A DNA stretch of 64,000 bases from RGIG4097 sp964599875 (GCA_964599875.1 CAZRHE010000007.1:18698-82697); one strand, 5' to 3'; shown: positions 7,926 through 15,672, counted from the stretch's first letter. The notes: a model not told the origin generated them from the letters alone. Numbers and translations are program-made.

Positions 7926-9136
7926 AGGACGGTGACCTTGAAGAAGTTTTTCTTGCCTTTTTGAAGGACGAAACCGTCTGCAAGTTGTTTTTCGGTGACT
8001 GCTGCCATAATGTCCGTCACCTTTTCACCGTCAACGGAAATGCCTCCGCCTTGGATAAGACGTTTTGCTTCGCCTTTGGACGGAACTTTTGCAACGGTCA
8101 CGAGAATATCGGCAACCGAAGTCATTCCCGCAGGAATTGTTGCAGTAGGCATATTTTCGGTATCACCCGAGAATGCCGCTCTTGCTTTTGCAAGACAGTC
8201 TTCTGCGGTTTCTTTGCCGTGTACGAGGGACGTAAGTTCGTATGCGAGGCGTTCTTTTGCCTTATTCATGCGTTCGTCGTTATATTGAGTTAGTTCCTTA
8301 ATTTCGTCAAGAGGCAAGAAAGTCAGGAAACGGAATACCTTTTCGACGTCCGCATCCGCGATATTGCGCCAGTATTGGAAGAAGTCGTAAGGAGCGGTCT
8401 TTTCGGGATCGAGCCAAACTGCGCCTTTTGCGGTCTTGCCCATCTTGATGCCCTCGGATGTCGTAAGAAGACCGAAAGTGATTGCAAACGCGTCCTTTTG
8501 TTCCTTTCTGCGGATAAGGTCGGCGCCCGAAAGCATATTCGACCATTGGTCGTCGCCGCCGCATTGCAACACGCAACCGTACTTGCGGTTGAGCACCAAA
8601 AAGTCGTAGGATTGCATGAGCATGTAGTTAAATTCAAGGAAGGTAAGTCCCTTTTCAAGACGTTGCTTGTAGCACTCCGCCGTCAGCATGCGGTTAACGG
8701 AGAAATTCGCACCGACTTCGCGCAGAAAGTCGATATAGTTGAGATCGAGGAGCCAGTCCGCATTGTTCACGAGGATTGCGGCGTTTTCACCGTCGAAACG
8801 GACGAACTTCGCCATTTGCTTTTTGAAACAATCCACGTTGTGTTGAATAGTTTCCTTGGTCATCATGCTACGCATATCCGTGCGCCCCGAAGGATCGCCT
8901 ACCATAGCAGTACCGCCACCGATAAGAATTATGGGACGATGACCTGCGTCTTGCAAACGCTTTGCGACTATCATCTGCATAAAGTGCCCGACGTGAAGGC
9001 TGTCCGCCGTCGGATCGAAACCTATATAAAAAGACTGCGAACCGCTGTCAAGAAGTTTTTTAAGGTCGTCTTCAAACACTACTTGTTTGACAAGACCTCT
9101 TTCTTGCAGTTCGTCAAGAATACCTTTCTTTACCAT
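7922..9136 (-). CDS. tyrS: Tyrosine--tRNA ligase
   Basis: Class I synthetase of 404 residues that charges tRNA-Tyr. FDPTADSLHVGHFMQM contains the HIGH-type motif, and KMGKTAKGAVWLDP contains the KMSKS-equivalent loop. A C-terminal S4-like RNA-binding domain is visible at VPSKGEAKRLIQGGGISVDG. The ATG at 9136 follows TAGGAG at good spacing. The 170-base upstream region has a clear promoter but no T-box core. First gene of a tyrS-yigZ(-ilvE) unit. Confidence 0.95.
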   Translation of the reverse strand: MVKKGILDELQERGLVKQVVFEDDLKKLLDSGSQSFYIGFDPTADSLHVGHFMQMIVAKRLQDAGHRPIILIGGGTAMVGDPSGRTDMRSMMTKETIQHNVDCFKKQMAKFVRFDGENAAILVNNADWLLDLNYIDFLREVGANFSVNRMLTAECYKQRLEKGLTFLEFNYMLMQSYDFLVLNRKYGCVLQCGGDDQWSNMLSGADLIRRKEQKDAFAITFGLLTTSEGIKMGKTAKGAVWLDPEKTAPYDFFQYWRNIADADVEKVFRFLTFLPLDEIKELTQYNDERMNKAKERLAYELTSLVHGKETAEDCLAKARAAFSGDTENMPTATIPAGMTSVADILVTVAKVPSKGEAKRLIQGGGISVDGEKVTDIMAAVTEKQLADGFVLQKGKKNFFKVTVL

Positions 9137-9166
9137 ATATATACTCCTAAATATTGTGCTGCTATA

Positions 9167-9195
9167 ATTTTAACACCACCAGCCGTATTTGACAA
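9167..9195 (-). promoter_or_regulatory. SigA-type promoter for tyrS
   Basis: On the minus strand TTGTCA (9190-9195) and TAAAAT (9167-9172) are 17 bases apart, about 30 bases before the tyrS start. Confidence 0.75.
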
Positions 9196-9276
9196 CTTGT
9201 TTTTACACCGTCACTTCACCGCTTTATCGTGATTCAAATTCCACCGCTCATCCCACCGTTTTCCCCAAAAAGAAAA

Positions 9277-9293
9277 GGCCTCCGCAGAGGTCC
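9277..9293 (-). terminator. Terminator of the Hsp70 operon
   Basis: Hairpin GGACCTC/GAGGCC (one bulged base) directly after the Hsp70 stop, followed on the minus strand by a TTTTCTTTTT tract. It isolates the AT-rich island from tyrS. Confidence 0.75.
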
Positions 9294-9306
9294 GTTTTCT
9301 CATCAT

Positions 9307-10827
9307 TTATACTTGCTTTTTTGTATATCCTATTTGTTTTCCATCAACGTCTTTTAATTTTAGTTCCAATATACCGTCTTGACTTAATTTAAACTTGGCT
9401 TCAATACGATATGATTTTGATTTTTTCTTCTCGTAATATTTGCTAGGAACGTCAACAACAACTTTCATCCCATTTTTTTCGCCGTTTTCCAATTTCGACC
9501 AATGATCTAATGAATCAGACTCGTATACAGTAAAACCAACATTCTTCTGATCATTCTTAAGCGGATAGTAACTTACATAATCAGTTTCAATTACGCCGGC
9601 ACTAAATAACGTTCCTTTATATAATATATTGTTTATCATGTCTTTGTCTTGATGCCTATTATAGCAATCAACACCATATGTATGCGATGCCGTATTAACA
9701 AATTCTCCCGTTGCTATTTTGTTGTCAAGAACCATTTTCGCATAGATTGCCGCGCCTCTTGCGATTGCTCTTGAAGGATCCCCTATCAGTATATTGTCTC
9801 CTCCTATATGTCCGCCAAATTCCGTAATCATTCTGTTTTTTATTTGAGGCATATTACTTCCACCGCCAGTAAGAACAATCTTATCAATCCTGCCGTCATA
9901 TGAAGACAGTGTCCTACGAACAACACTTATAGCACTATCTAGCAAGGAATTTGAAACACTTTCAAATTCTTCCCTAGAAACTTTGCAACCGACGAAATCA
10001 CCGTCCCACTGCATCATGAAATCTTCACTTTCGTTTGTGCTTAAACTAATCTTTAAATCGGTAATTTTATTATTAAAAGTTATCTCTTCTACACCAATAG
10101 GATTTGATCTATCTATTTTTCTTAACACTAGGCTCTTCAATGCATTATCCCAGTCATTACCACCCAAGTTAGAGTCTCCCTCTTTTGCGCATACTCTAAA
10201 TGACTGATTTTCAGAATCGTATTTCACGATAGAAACGTCTAACGTTCCACCGCCCAAATCAAAAACCAATACGGTTTGATTGCGAGACATATCGCCTCTC
10301 GCCTGTAAATAGGATATTGCACCAGCAACCGGTTCCTCCAAAACGTACACTTTATCGTCACTCAAGCCAGTAATTTCTTTAACAGTTCTTTTTAACAGAG
10401 CATTGTATTCCGTAGCAAGCATCTGCCCATTAGCAATGCCAACAGGAGCCGTTATTGCCACAGCCTCCACCACAGTTTGATTGATTATATCAAAATCTTG
10501 TTGTACGCCCGCAATCGTTTTTCTAATTATGCTATCCAAAAATCCTTTTAATATGTGACTTGCAGAAAAGGACTTATCGCCGATTGATATAGTTTCCCGA
10601 TTTATTTGCGTTGGATTCTCGCGTATTATTTTTTTAATATACTTGATTACCTCTCTCTCATTTCTACAATCAAAGCCATATTTTGGCTGACCACTTGAAT
10701 ATCCAAATACAGTTGGCACTCCGCTATCACATCCAGGTATATGATTACATTTCACCAAATTATCGTCTTCATTGTTTTTTACTGCTATCAATGAAAAACA
10801 AGTCCCAAAATCAATTCCCAATATCAT
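9307..10827 (-). CDS. Hsp70 (DnaK-like) chaperone lacking the C-terminal lid
   Basis: A 506-residue Hsp70 relative. The ATPase domain is intact: GIDFGTCFS (residues 4-12), LEEPVAGA (163-170), FDLGGGTLDVS (189-199) and LTGGGSNMPQ (319-328), followed by ARGAA. After it comes a stretch fitting the beta substrate-binding domain, ending at LSQDGILELKLKDVDGK. The protein then stops, without the helical lid of canonical DnaK (about 610-640 residues). GGAAGG precedes the ATG at 10827. It is last in a four-gene AT-rich operon behind a GrpE-like gene; no J-domain protein is nearby. Likely a dedicated ATP-driven chaperone for unknown clients, not the housekeeping DnaK. Confidence 0.88.
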   Translation of the reverse strand: MILGIDFGTCFSLIAVKNNEDDNLVKCNHIPGCDSGVPTVFGYSSGQPKYGFDCRNEREVIKYIKKIIRENPTQINRETISIGDKSFSASHILKGFLDSIIRKTIAGVQQDFDIINQTVVEAVAITAPVGIANGQMLATEYNALLKRTVKEITGLSDDKVYVLEEPVAGAISYLQARGDMSRNQTVLVFDLGGGTLDVSIVKYDSENQSFRVCAKEGDSNLGGNDWDNALKSLVLRKIDRSNPIGVEEITFNNKITDLKISLSTNESEDFMMQWDGDFVGCKVSREEFESVSNSLLDSAISVVRRTLSSYDGRIDKIVLTGGGSNMPQIKNRMITEFGGHIGGDNILIGDPSRAIARGAAIYAKMVLDNKIATGEFVNTASHTYGVDCYNRHQDKDMINNILYKGTLFSAGVIETDYVSYYPLKNDQKNVGFTVYESDSLDHWSKLENGEKNGMKVVVDVPSKYYEKKKSKSYRIEAKFKLSQDGILELKLKDVDGKQIGYTKKQV

Positions 10828-10846
10828 TTGTTTTACCTTCCTTTTT

Positions 10847-11878
10847 TTAATTAAGTTCATTCATAAATAATATAGTGCGAAACTTATTATTCTCAAAACG
10901 CTCGATTGTGAGCAAATATCTATTATTTTTATAGTATATTCCCCAAGATACATATCCGTCAAACAATATAGGCTGACTTTTTATTTTGCCAAATGTTATT
11001 GTATATTTTTTAGGATAACAATTAGGTATATCAATTTTATATGGAGTGTCTATTTTGATAGCCTTTCCTGGATTCGACAAAGGCACAAAGGCTTCGTCCT
11101 TTTCATTGCGAAGTTCAAGTTTGCTATTAAGACATATCGTCCCATCATCCAAAACGGAAATATCGCTATTTCTTTCAGAGTATTGTTTAGGCATAAAATT
11201 GGGCCTAACATTATTATCGTTTCTATTTTTCACATAAGGGACTTCATTATCTCTTACTTGACTATTAATTTGTCTAACTTCACTATATCGATATACCTGT
11301 ACTTCTTCTTCAATAGTTTCATCATCGAACGTACATCCCATACAATCAACGTGAGCCACCGCATTATCAAGCGATTTATCGTTGATGTCAATCCAATTTG
11401 CGACTTTTATGAGCTCTTTATCATTATCACTAATAATTTTCCCAGAACCGTGCCAGTTTAACTGAACTCCTATTTTTTCTAACCTTTCAAATATTTCTTT
11501 CATACCATTCCTAACCAGATCATGTAAGGCTTGAAAATCTTTACATTCTATAACTGCGTTCATTATGTCAGACAGTGGCGATAAAATGCTTTTCATTACA
11601 TCATGCACTTGTATTCTACTTTGACTCTTTTTCCAAAAATCTTCCAATCTATTTGTTCTTTCCAAAAACCGAATCAATTCTTGTCTAAAATCGCCATATG
11701 CCGCGTCAACTTTTTCTAATGACGGGAAATACTTGCCGACGTTCGTATTAGGAACCTCTTCTAAAACAACTGAATCACAAAATTCGTTTGTTTCTTTTTT
11801 CAAATCACTATACTCATCCATTTTTTTACTCCTTTTCTTAATCCTTACTTTTTTGCTTATGCTTTTCTTTCTACACAT
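10847..11878 (-). CDS. GrpE-like nucleotide exchange factor with C-terminal beta domain (inferred)
   Basis: A 343-residue protein. Residues about 95-200 resemble GrpE: a helix around LSPLSDIMNAVIECKDFQAL, then MKEIFERLEKIGVQL, then a small beta region ending TIEEEVQVYRYSE, like the end of the GrpE beta domain. Residues about 245-343 form a separate beta-rich tail of unknown type. Directly upstream of the Hsp70 gene, which fits a cognate exchange factor. Two starts are possible: ATG 11878 behind GGAGG, or ATG 11821 behind AAAGGAGT, which removes a very basic 19-residue leader. The GrpE assignment is by pattern and context, not a database match. Confidence 0.6.
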   Translation of the reverse strand: MCRKKSISKKVRIKKRSKKMDEYSDLKKETNEFCDSVVLEEVPNTNVGKYFPSLEKVDAAYGDFRQELIRFLERTNRLEDFWKKSQSRIQVHDVMKSILSPLSDIMNAVIECKDFQALHDLVRNGMKEIFERLEKIGVQLNWHGSGKIISDNDKELIKVANWIDINDKSLDNAVAHVDCMGCTFDDETIEEEVQVYRYSEVRQINSQVRDNEVPYVKNRNDNNVRPNFMPKQYSERNSDISVLDDGTICLNSKLELRNEKDEAFVPLSNPGKAIKIDTPYKIDIPNCYPKKYTITFGKIKSQPILFDGYVSWGIYYKNNRYLLTIERFENNKFRTILFMNELN

Positions 11879-11891
11879 CTTTTGTGCCTCC
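11822..11891 (-). promoter_or_regulatory. Two tandem ribosome binding sites before the GrpE-like gene
   Basis: On the minus strand GGAGG (11887-11891) lies eight bases before the ATG at 11878, and AAAGGAGT lies six bases before a second in-frame ATG at 11821. Both have near-ideal strength and spacing, so two protein forms may be made. Confidence 0.5.
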
Positions 11892-12470
11892 TCAATCAAG
11901 TAAATATTGTTTCAATTCTCTCATATAATTTAAGATATCACACGTGATTCTATCTTTCACGGCATTGCTTATATTGTTTCGCGCGTTTTCAATTTCATCA
12001 AGTTGCGAATCTAGCTCTTGTTTTTTTTGAATTATTGCATATTTAAGAGCTTCATACAAGTTTATTATCTCATCAACTTCTGCTTGTTTATAACCTCGAT
12101 TGAAGACATTTGAAAGATTATCAACAAAACGTCTAACTCTGCGAGGCAATTTGCTTGATTCAAATTTATTTATTGTATTCTCTAATTTGTCGCATATCAT
12201 CTCGGGATCATCATCAACAAACTTAATTGTCTTATTGCTTATATCGCGGCGCTTTTTATTGAACAAATCTCGTTTAATATCTTCAATCATTAGCGTTGCT
12301 TTGTTTTGCAATTTGTCATACTCTTTTGCTTTATAATCATCCAGCAGCTTACTTCTTTCACTATCAATTCTATTTTCTTCACTACGAAAATAAAACTCGG
12401 CACATTCCACCAAATTCTTTTCCTTTTCCGAAATATATGTTAAAATTGTTTCTAAATTATACTCAGCCAT
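11892..12470 (-). CDS. Coiled-coil protein of unknown function (Hsp70 island)
   Basis: A 192-residue, highly charged, almost wholly helical protein rich in Lys, Glu and Asp; no signal peptide or membrane segment. Heptad-like stretches run from about residue 10 to 75 (SEKEKNLVECAEFYF onward) and again from 135 to 190. A basic patch SSKLPRRVRRFVDNLS lies in the middle. I recognise no family. ATG 12470 is chosen because GGTGA lies just upstream; the frame also extends to a TTG at 12515 without a ribosome site. It sits between the GrpE-like gene and another coiled-coil gene in the same AT-rich operon, so it may be a client, adaptor or scaffold for the Hsp70. Confidence 0.65.
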   Translation of the reverse strand: MAEYNLETILTYISEKEKNLVECAEFYFRSEENRIDSERSKLLDDYKAKEYDKLQNKATLMIEDIKRDLFNKKRRDISNKTIKFVDDDPEMICDKLENTINKFESSKLPRRVRRFVDNLSNVFNRGYKQAEVDEIINLYEALKYAIIQKKQELDSQLDEIENARNNISNAVKDRITCDILNYMRELKQYLLD

Positions 12471-12515
12471 AATTTCACCGTCTACGTTCACTAAACCGAC
12501 AAAAGAATTAAGCAA

Positions 12516-13106
12516 CTAATATTTTTTTGCTTTTTCATAGTTATTGTTTTCTTCATCAACTTGCTGTTTATACCATTCTTCGACAGTTGCTTTATCAGAT
12601 TTATACTTGCTATTGAGAATATCTTTTTCGCGATAATAATCCTCCTCGCTCATTGACGTTGGATTGCTCTTAAAAAAATCAATCTCATTGTTGGCACTAC
12701 AATAGTTTTCGATATAGTCCATAAACTGCTTGTTTTTTAATAACGAGTGTTTATTAATATTACGGAATTCACACAATTCGTTACCAAACGCAGTTACAAT
12801 ATCAAAATCAAGTAAAAAATCTTCAATATTGCGCCGAATACTTAAAATGTTGTTATTTAACGCTGATATGCGATTATTAATAATGGACTCTAACACGGTT
12901 CCACTTGCTCTAAACGATAATTCAATATAATTAAGCTCATCATTATACTTTTTATCTAAATCACAAATATACTCGTCATACTTGCATTTAATATCATAAA
13001 GGTTTCTTTCATGCTCTTCTAATAACTTTTCAATTTCTTTTGAATCAGAAACAACAGGATTAGGCATAATCCCAGAACAATTAATAAATTCGTTCAAATA
13101 TGGCAT
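12516..13106 (-). CDS. Coiled-coil protein of unknown function, first gene of Hsp70 operon
   Basis: A 196-residue soluble, charged protein with predicted helices: residues about 22-62 form a long Glu/Lys/Asp heptad region (IEKLLEEHERNLYDIKCKYD onward), and the last 50 residues another. No catalytic motif or known family is recognised. ATG 13106 is preferred over GTG 13118 because the purine-rich AGGGGTGGGG lies upstream of it at workable spacing. It is the first gene after the operon promoter. It resembles the next gene in general character (acidic/basic coiled coil) but not obviously in sequence; the pair may form a heteromer. Confidence 0.62.
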   Translation of the reverse strand: MPYLNEFINCSGIMPNPVVSDSKEIEKLLEEHERNLYDIKCKYDEYICDLDKKYNDELNYIELSFRASGTVLESIINNRISALNNNILSIRRNIEDFLLDFDIVTAFGNELCEFRNINKHSLLKNKQFMDYIENYCSANNEIDFFKSNPTSMSEEDYYREKDILNSKYKSDKATVEEWYKQQVDEENNNYEKAKKY

Positions 13107-13156
13107 ATCCTTCCCCACCCCTAAACAATTTTACGCAAGTGTGCCCAAAGCGATAA

Positions 13157-13170
13157 TTCACTTTAGTGAA
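13157..13170. promoter_or_regulatory. Palindromic operator 1 (XRE site)
   Basis: TTCACTTTAGTGAA is an inverted repeat with a two-base centre. It lies just downstream of the operon -10 box, over the expected transcription start. It shares the core ACT(A/T)TAGT with two other sites in this gap. Confidence 0.65.
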
Positions 13171-13173
13171 CTC

Positions 13174-13202
13174 ATAATAGCATATCAAAACATTAAAGTC
13201 AA
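13174..13202 (-). promoter_or_regulatory. Promoter of the Hsp70 island operon
   Basis: On the minus strand TTGACT (13197-13202) and TATTAT (13174-13179) are 17 bases apart. Operator 2 touches the -35 box and operator 1 covers the start point, so a bound repressor would block RNA polymerase. Confidence 0.78.
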
Positions 13203-13216
13203 TGCACTATAGTAAA
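13203..13216. promoter_or_regulatory. Palindromic operator 2 (XRE site)
   Basis: TGCACTATAGTAAA has the palindromic core ACTATAGT and lies immediately upstream of the -35 box of the operon promoter. Confidence 0.6.
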
Positions 13217-13231
13217 TTTATCGCAAAATTA

Positions 13232-13245
13232 TTTACTATAGTTTA
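13232..13245. promoter_or_regulatory. Palindromic operator 3 (XRE site)
   Basis: TTTACTATAGTTTA repeats the core and flanks of operator 2 in inverted order, 29 bases away centre to centre and 12 bases before the xre start codon. This suggests autoregulation. Confidence 0.6.
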
Positions 13246-13256
13246 TCGTTTTATTT

Positions 13257-13466
13257 ATGAAAAACTGTTTCCCGCAAAGACTGAAAGAATTGCTGAAATT
13301 CGAGAATATTTCACAAAAAGAGTTCGCGCTCAAAGTCGGCGTGTCGCAATCTTGCGTTACGTTTTGGCTGAAAGGCGAGCGTCAACCCACGGCGGAAAAC
13401 ATTTATTCCATATCAAAGGCTTATTCAGTGTCGTCCGACTATCTTTTGGGGCTGGACGAATTCTGA
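13257..13466 (+). CDS. XRE-family HTH repressor of the Hsp70 island
   Basis: A 69-residue protein that is little more than one Cro/C1-type helix-turn-helix domain: RLKELLKFENISQKEFALKVGVSQSCVTFW continues into KGERQPTAENIYSISKAYSVSSDYLLG, typical of small XRE repressors. Divergent from the Hsp70 operon with three palindromic sites between them. No ribosome site precedes the ATG; the upstream bases are AT-only around the third operator, so translation may start on a very short leader. It very probably represses both its own gene and the operon. What relieves repression is unknown. Confidence 0.85.
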   Translation: MKNCFPQRLKELLKFENISQKEFALKVGVSQSCVTFWLKGERQPTAENIYSISKAYSVSSDYLLGLDEF

Positions 13467-13515
13467 TATCTAATGCGGTATTTTGAATTTTAATCTGCTA
13501 TCTAACGGCGGATTT
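13467..13515 (+). repeat. Pair of imperfect direct repeats after xre
   Basis: TATCTAATGCGGTATTT (13467-13483) and TATCTAACGGCGGATTT (13499-13515) recur 32 bases apart, matching if a one-base shift is allowed. Confidence 0.4.
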
Positions 13516-13537
13516 AATTTGGCGGGTTCATTCGGGA

Positions 13538-13578
13538 TTTATCGAGAGAAATCATAAAAATTTATCAAGCGAAATCAT
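13538..13578 (+). repeat. 18-base direct repeat pair upstream of the GGGtGRT operon
   Basis: Copies at 13538-13555 and 13561-13578 differ at two positions (TTTATCGAGAG... and TTTATCAAGCG...) and are spaced 23 bases apart, about two helical turns. They lie 60-100 bases before the NifU-like gene's promoter and could be regulator sites. Confidence 0.45.
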
Positions 13579-13637
13579 CCGCTTTTCGTCGTTTTCACAC
13601 TTATTTCAAGACGCAAAACTTTTTTGCGACAATTAAG

Positions 13638-13666
13638 TTGATAAAACTTTATCGATATGATAAAAT
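13638..13666 (+). promoter_or_regulatory. Promoter of the NifU-like/GGGtGRT operon
   Basis: TTGATA (13638-13643) and TAAAAT (13661-13666) with a 17-base spacer, 42 bases before the start codon. Confidence 0.78.
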
Positions 13667-13708
13667 ATTCCCCGTTATAAATAAAACACTTTTAGGAGGC
13701 ATCAAAGT

Positions 13709-14410
13709 ATGCAATATTCTCGTGAAGTACAAGAAATGTGTTGCGTCGCCAAAGGGCCTAACCACGGTCCCGCTCCCATCCCCGAAGAAGGCAAATGGGT
13801 TCAGGCAAAGGAAATCAAGGACATCAGCGGTCTTACCCACGGCGTAGGCTGGTGCGCACCTCAACAAGGCGCATGCAAACTCACCCTCAACGTCAAAGAC
13901 GGCATCATTCAAGAAGCGTTGGTTGAAACTCTCGGCTGCTCGGGCATGACCCACTCCGCGGCAATGGCGGCAGAAATCCTCGCCGGCAAGACCCTTCTCG
14001 AAGCACTCAACACCGACCTCGTTTGCGACGCTATCAACACCGCAATGAGAGAATTGTTCCTCCAAATCGTCTACGGCAGAACGCAATCCGCATTCTCCGA
14101 GGGCGGACTCGTCATCGGCGCAGGTCTTGAAGACCTCGGCAAAGGCACCAGAAGCCAAATCGGCACGATGTACTCCACCGTCGCAAAAGGCCCCCGCTAC
14201 CTCGAAATGGCTGAAGGTTACGTCACCAAAATCGCGCTCGACGAAAACGACGAAATCATCGGTTATCAATTCTGCAAACTCGGCGTCTTTATGGAAATGA
14301 TTAAGAAGGGCGTCGACGCAAACGAAGCACTCGCAAAATGCACCGGCACTTACGGCAGATATAAGGCGGAAGACGGCGCAGTCAAGTGGATCGATCCCAG
14401 ACACGAATAA
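13709..14410 (+). CDS. NifU-like iron-sulfur scaffold-family protein paired with GGGtGRT protein
   Basis: A 233-residue protein of the NifU/IscU-like family. Cysteines occur at C11-C12, C49, C56 and C77; the segment VETLGCSGMTHSAAMAAEIL parallels the FGCAAA region of IscU. It is longer than the true IscU-type protein at 60537 and has extra N- and C-terminal parts. AGGAGG precedes the ATG at good spacing. Its stop is 11 bases before the GGGtGRT gene, an association I recall as common. Strong C-ending codon bias suggests high expression. Whether it holds a cluster is unproven. Confidence 0.78.
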   Translation: MQYSREVQEMCCVAKGPNHGPAPIPEEGKWVQAKEIKDISGLTHGVGWCAPQQGACKLTLNVKDGIIQEALVETLGCSGMTHSAAMAAEILAGKTLLEALNTDLVCDAINTAMRELFLQIVYGRTQSAFSEGGLVIGAGLEDLGKGTRSQIGTMYSTVAKGPRYLEMAEGYVTKIALDENDEIIGYQFCKLGVFMEMIKKGVDANEALAKCTGTYGRYKAEDGAVKWIDPRHE

Positions 14411-14421
14411 GGAGGCACACC

Positions 14422-15426
14422 ATGAGCATCACTTTTGAAGGCTATGAAAGAAGAATAGACAAAATCAACTCCGTGCTCGCAGAATACGGCATCGCAAGCA
14501 TTGAGGACGCAAAACAGGTTTGCACCGATAAGGGTATCGACGTCGAAGGTATCGTCAAAGGTATCCAACCCATCGCATTCGAAAACGCAGTTTGGGCATA
14601 CACCGTCGGTTGCGCTATCGCAATCAAAAAAGGTTGCGCAAACGCGGCAGACGCGGCTGAAGCAATCGGCATCGGTCTTCAATCCTTCTGCATCCCCGGC
14701 TCCGTTGCAGAACAACGTCAAGTCGGTCTTGGTCACGGCAACCTCGCGGCAATGCTCCTTCGTGAAGAAACCAAATGCTTTGCATTCCTCGCAGGTCACG
14801 AATCTTTCGCGGCGGCAGAAGGCGCAATCGGCATCGCAAGAACGGCTAACAAAGTCCGCAAACAACCCCTTAAAGTCATCCTCAACGGTCTTGGCAAGGA
14901 CGCGGCGTTCATCATCTCTCGTATAAACGGCTTCACCTACGTTCAAACCAAAATGGACTACTACACCGGCGAAGTCGCAATCGTCAAAGAAACCGCATAC
15001 TCCAAGGGCGAAAGAGCCGCTGTCCGCGTTTACGGCGCAGACGACGTCACCGAAGGCGTTGCAATCATGCGTCTTGAAGACGTCGACGTTTCCATCACCG
15101 GCAACTCCACCAACCCTACCCGCTTCCAACACCCCGTCGCAGGCACTTATAAGAAATGGTGCGTCGACCACGGCAAGAAGTACTTCTCCGTAGCATCCGG
15201 CGGTGGCACGGGCAGAACCCTTCACCCCGACAACATGGCGGCAGGTCCCGCGTCTTACGGCATGACCGACACCATGGGCAGAATGCACTCCGACGCACAA
15301 TTCGCAGGCTCCTCTTCCGTCCCTGCACACGTCGAAATGATGGGCTTAATCGGCATGGGCAACAACCCCATGGTCGGAGCAAGCGTGGCTTGCGCAGTCG
15401 CAGTACAAGAAGCACTTACGAAATAA
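14422..15426 (+). CDS. GGGtGRT family protein
   Basis: A 334-residue protein containing the motif GGGTGRT at residues 260-266, which names this family of unknown function. Other glycine-rich stretches include GLGHGNLAAMLL and MGLIGMGNNPMVGASVA. It is cytoplasmic, with no signal or membrane segment. ATG 14422 is preceded by GGAGG; an in-frame upstream start at 14386 overlaps the previous gene and has no site. Together with the NifU-like gene it forms a two-gene operon with its own promoter and terminator. A role in metal or iron-sulfur chemistry is only inferred from the partner. Confidence 0.88.
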   Translation: MSITFEGYERRIDKINSVLAEYGIASIEDAKQVCTDKGIDVEGIVKGIQPIAFENAVWAYTVGCAIAIKKGCANAADAAEAIGIGLQSFCIPGSVAEQRQVGLGHGNLAAMLLREETKCFAFLAGHESFAAAEGAIGIARTANKVRKQPLKVILNGLGKDAAFIISRINGFTYVQTKMDYYTGEVAIVKETAYSKGERAAVRVYGADDVTEGVAIMRLEDVDVSITGNSTNPTRFQHPVAGTYKKWCVDHGKKYFSVASGGGTGRTLHPDNMAAGPASYGMTDTMGRMHSDAQFAGSSSVPAHVEMMGLIGMGNNPMVGASVACAVAVQEALTK

Positions 15427-15480
15427 TTTGTAAGTGAGCAACGCATATTGCTTTGCAAGCATAGTTGAATCAAAAATCAT

Positions 15481-15508
15481 AAAAGGCACTTCTCGCGAAG
15501 TGCCTTTT
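15481..15508 (+). terminator. Strong terminator after the GGGtGRT gene
   Basis: AAAAGGCACTTC (15481-15492) and GAAGTGCCTTTT (15497-15508) pair perfectly around a TCGC loop and end in a T run. Confidence 0.92.
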
Positions 15509-15672
15509 TGATACGCTTTTTGAGGTTTACTTTTTAATCAGTGCTTGCATTTAAAAAAGGACGTTTAGGATTAATTTCCCGCTAAACAACCGCCCGACTC
15601 TTAATCATGTTGTACCCTACGTATAATTCACGTCAAAAACAACATAGAACATACATTTCAAGAGATAGAAAA

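Noticed and set aside
9137..9306. T-box riboswitch before tyrS
   Set aside because: No specifier loop or the conserved antiterminator bulge could be found; a GGTGG-like stretch is not enough.
9137..13708. Prophage, insertion sequence or integrative element at the AT-rich island
   Set aside because: No integrase, transposase, phage gene or convincing flanking direct repeats were seen, so transfer is inferred from composition only.
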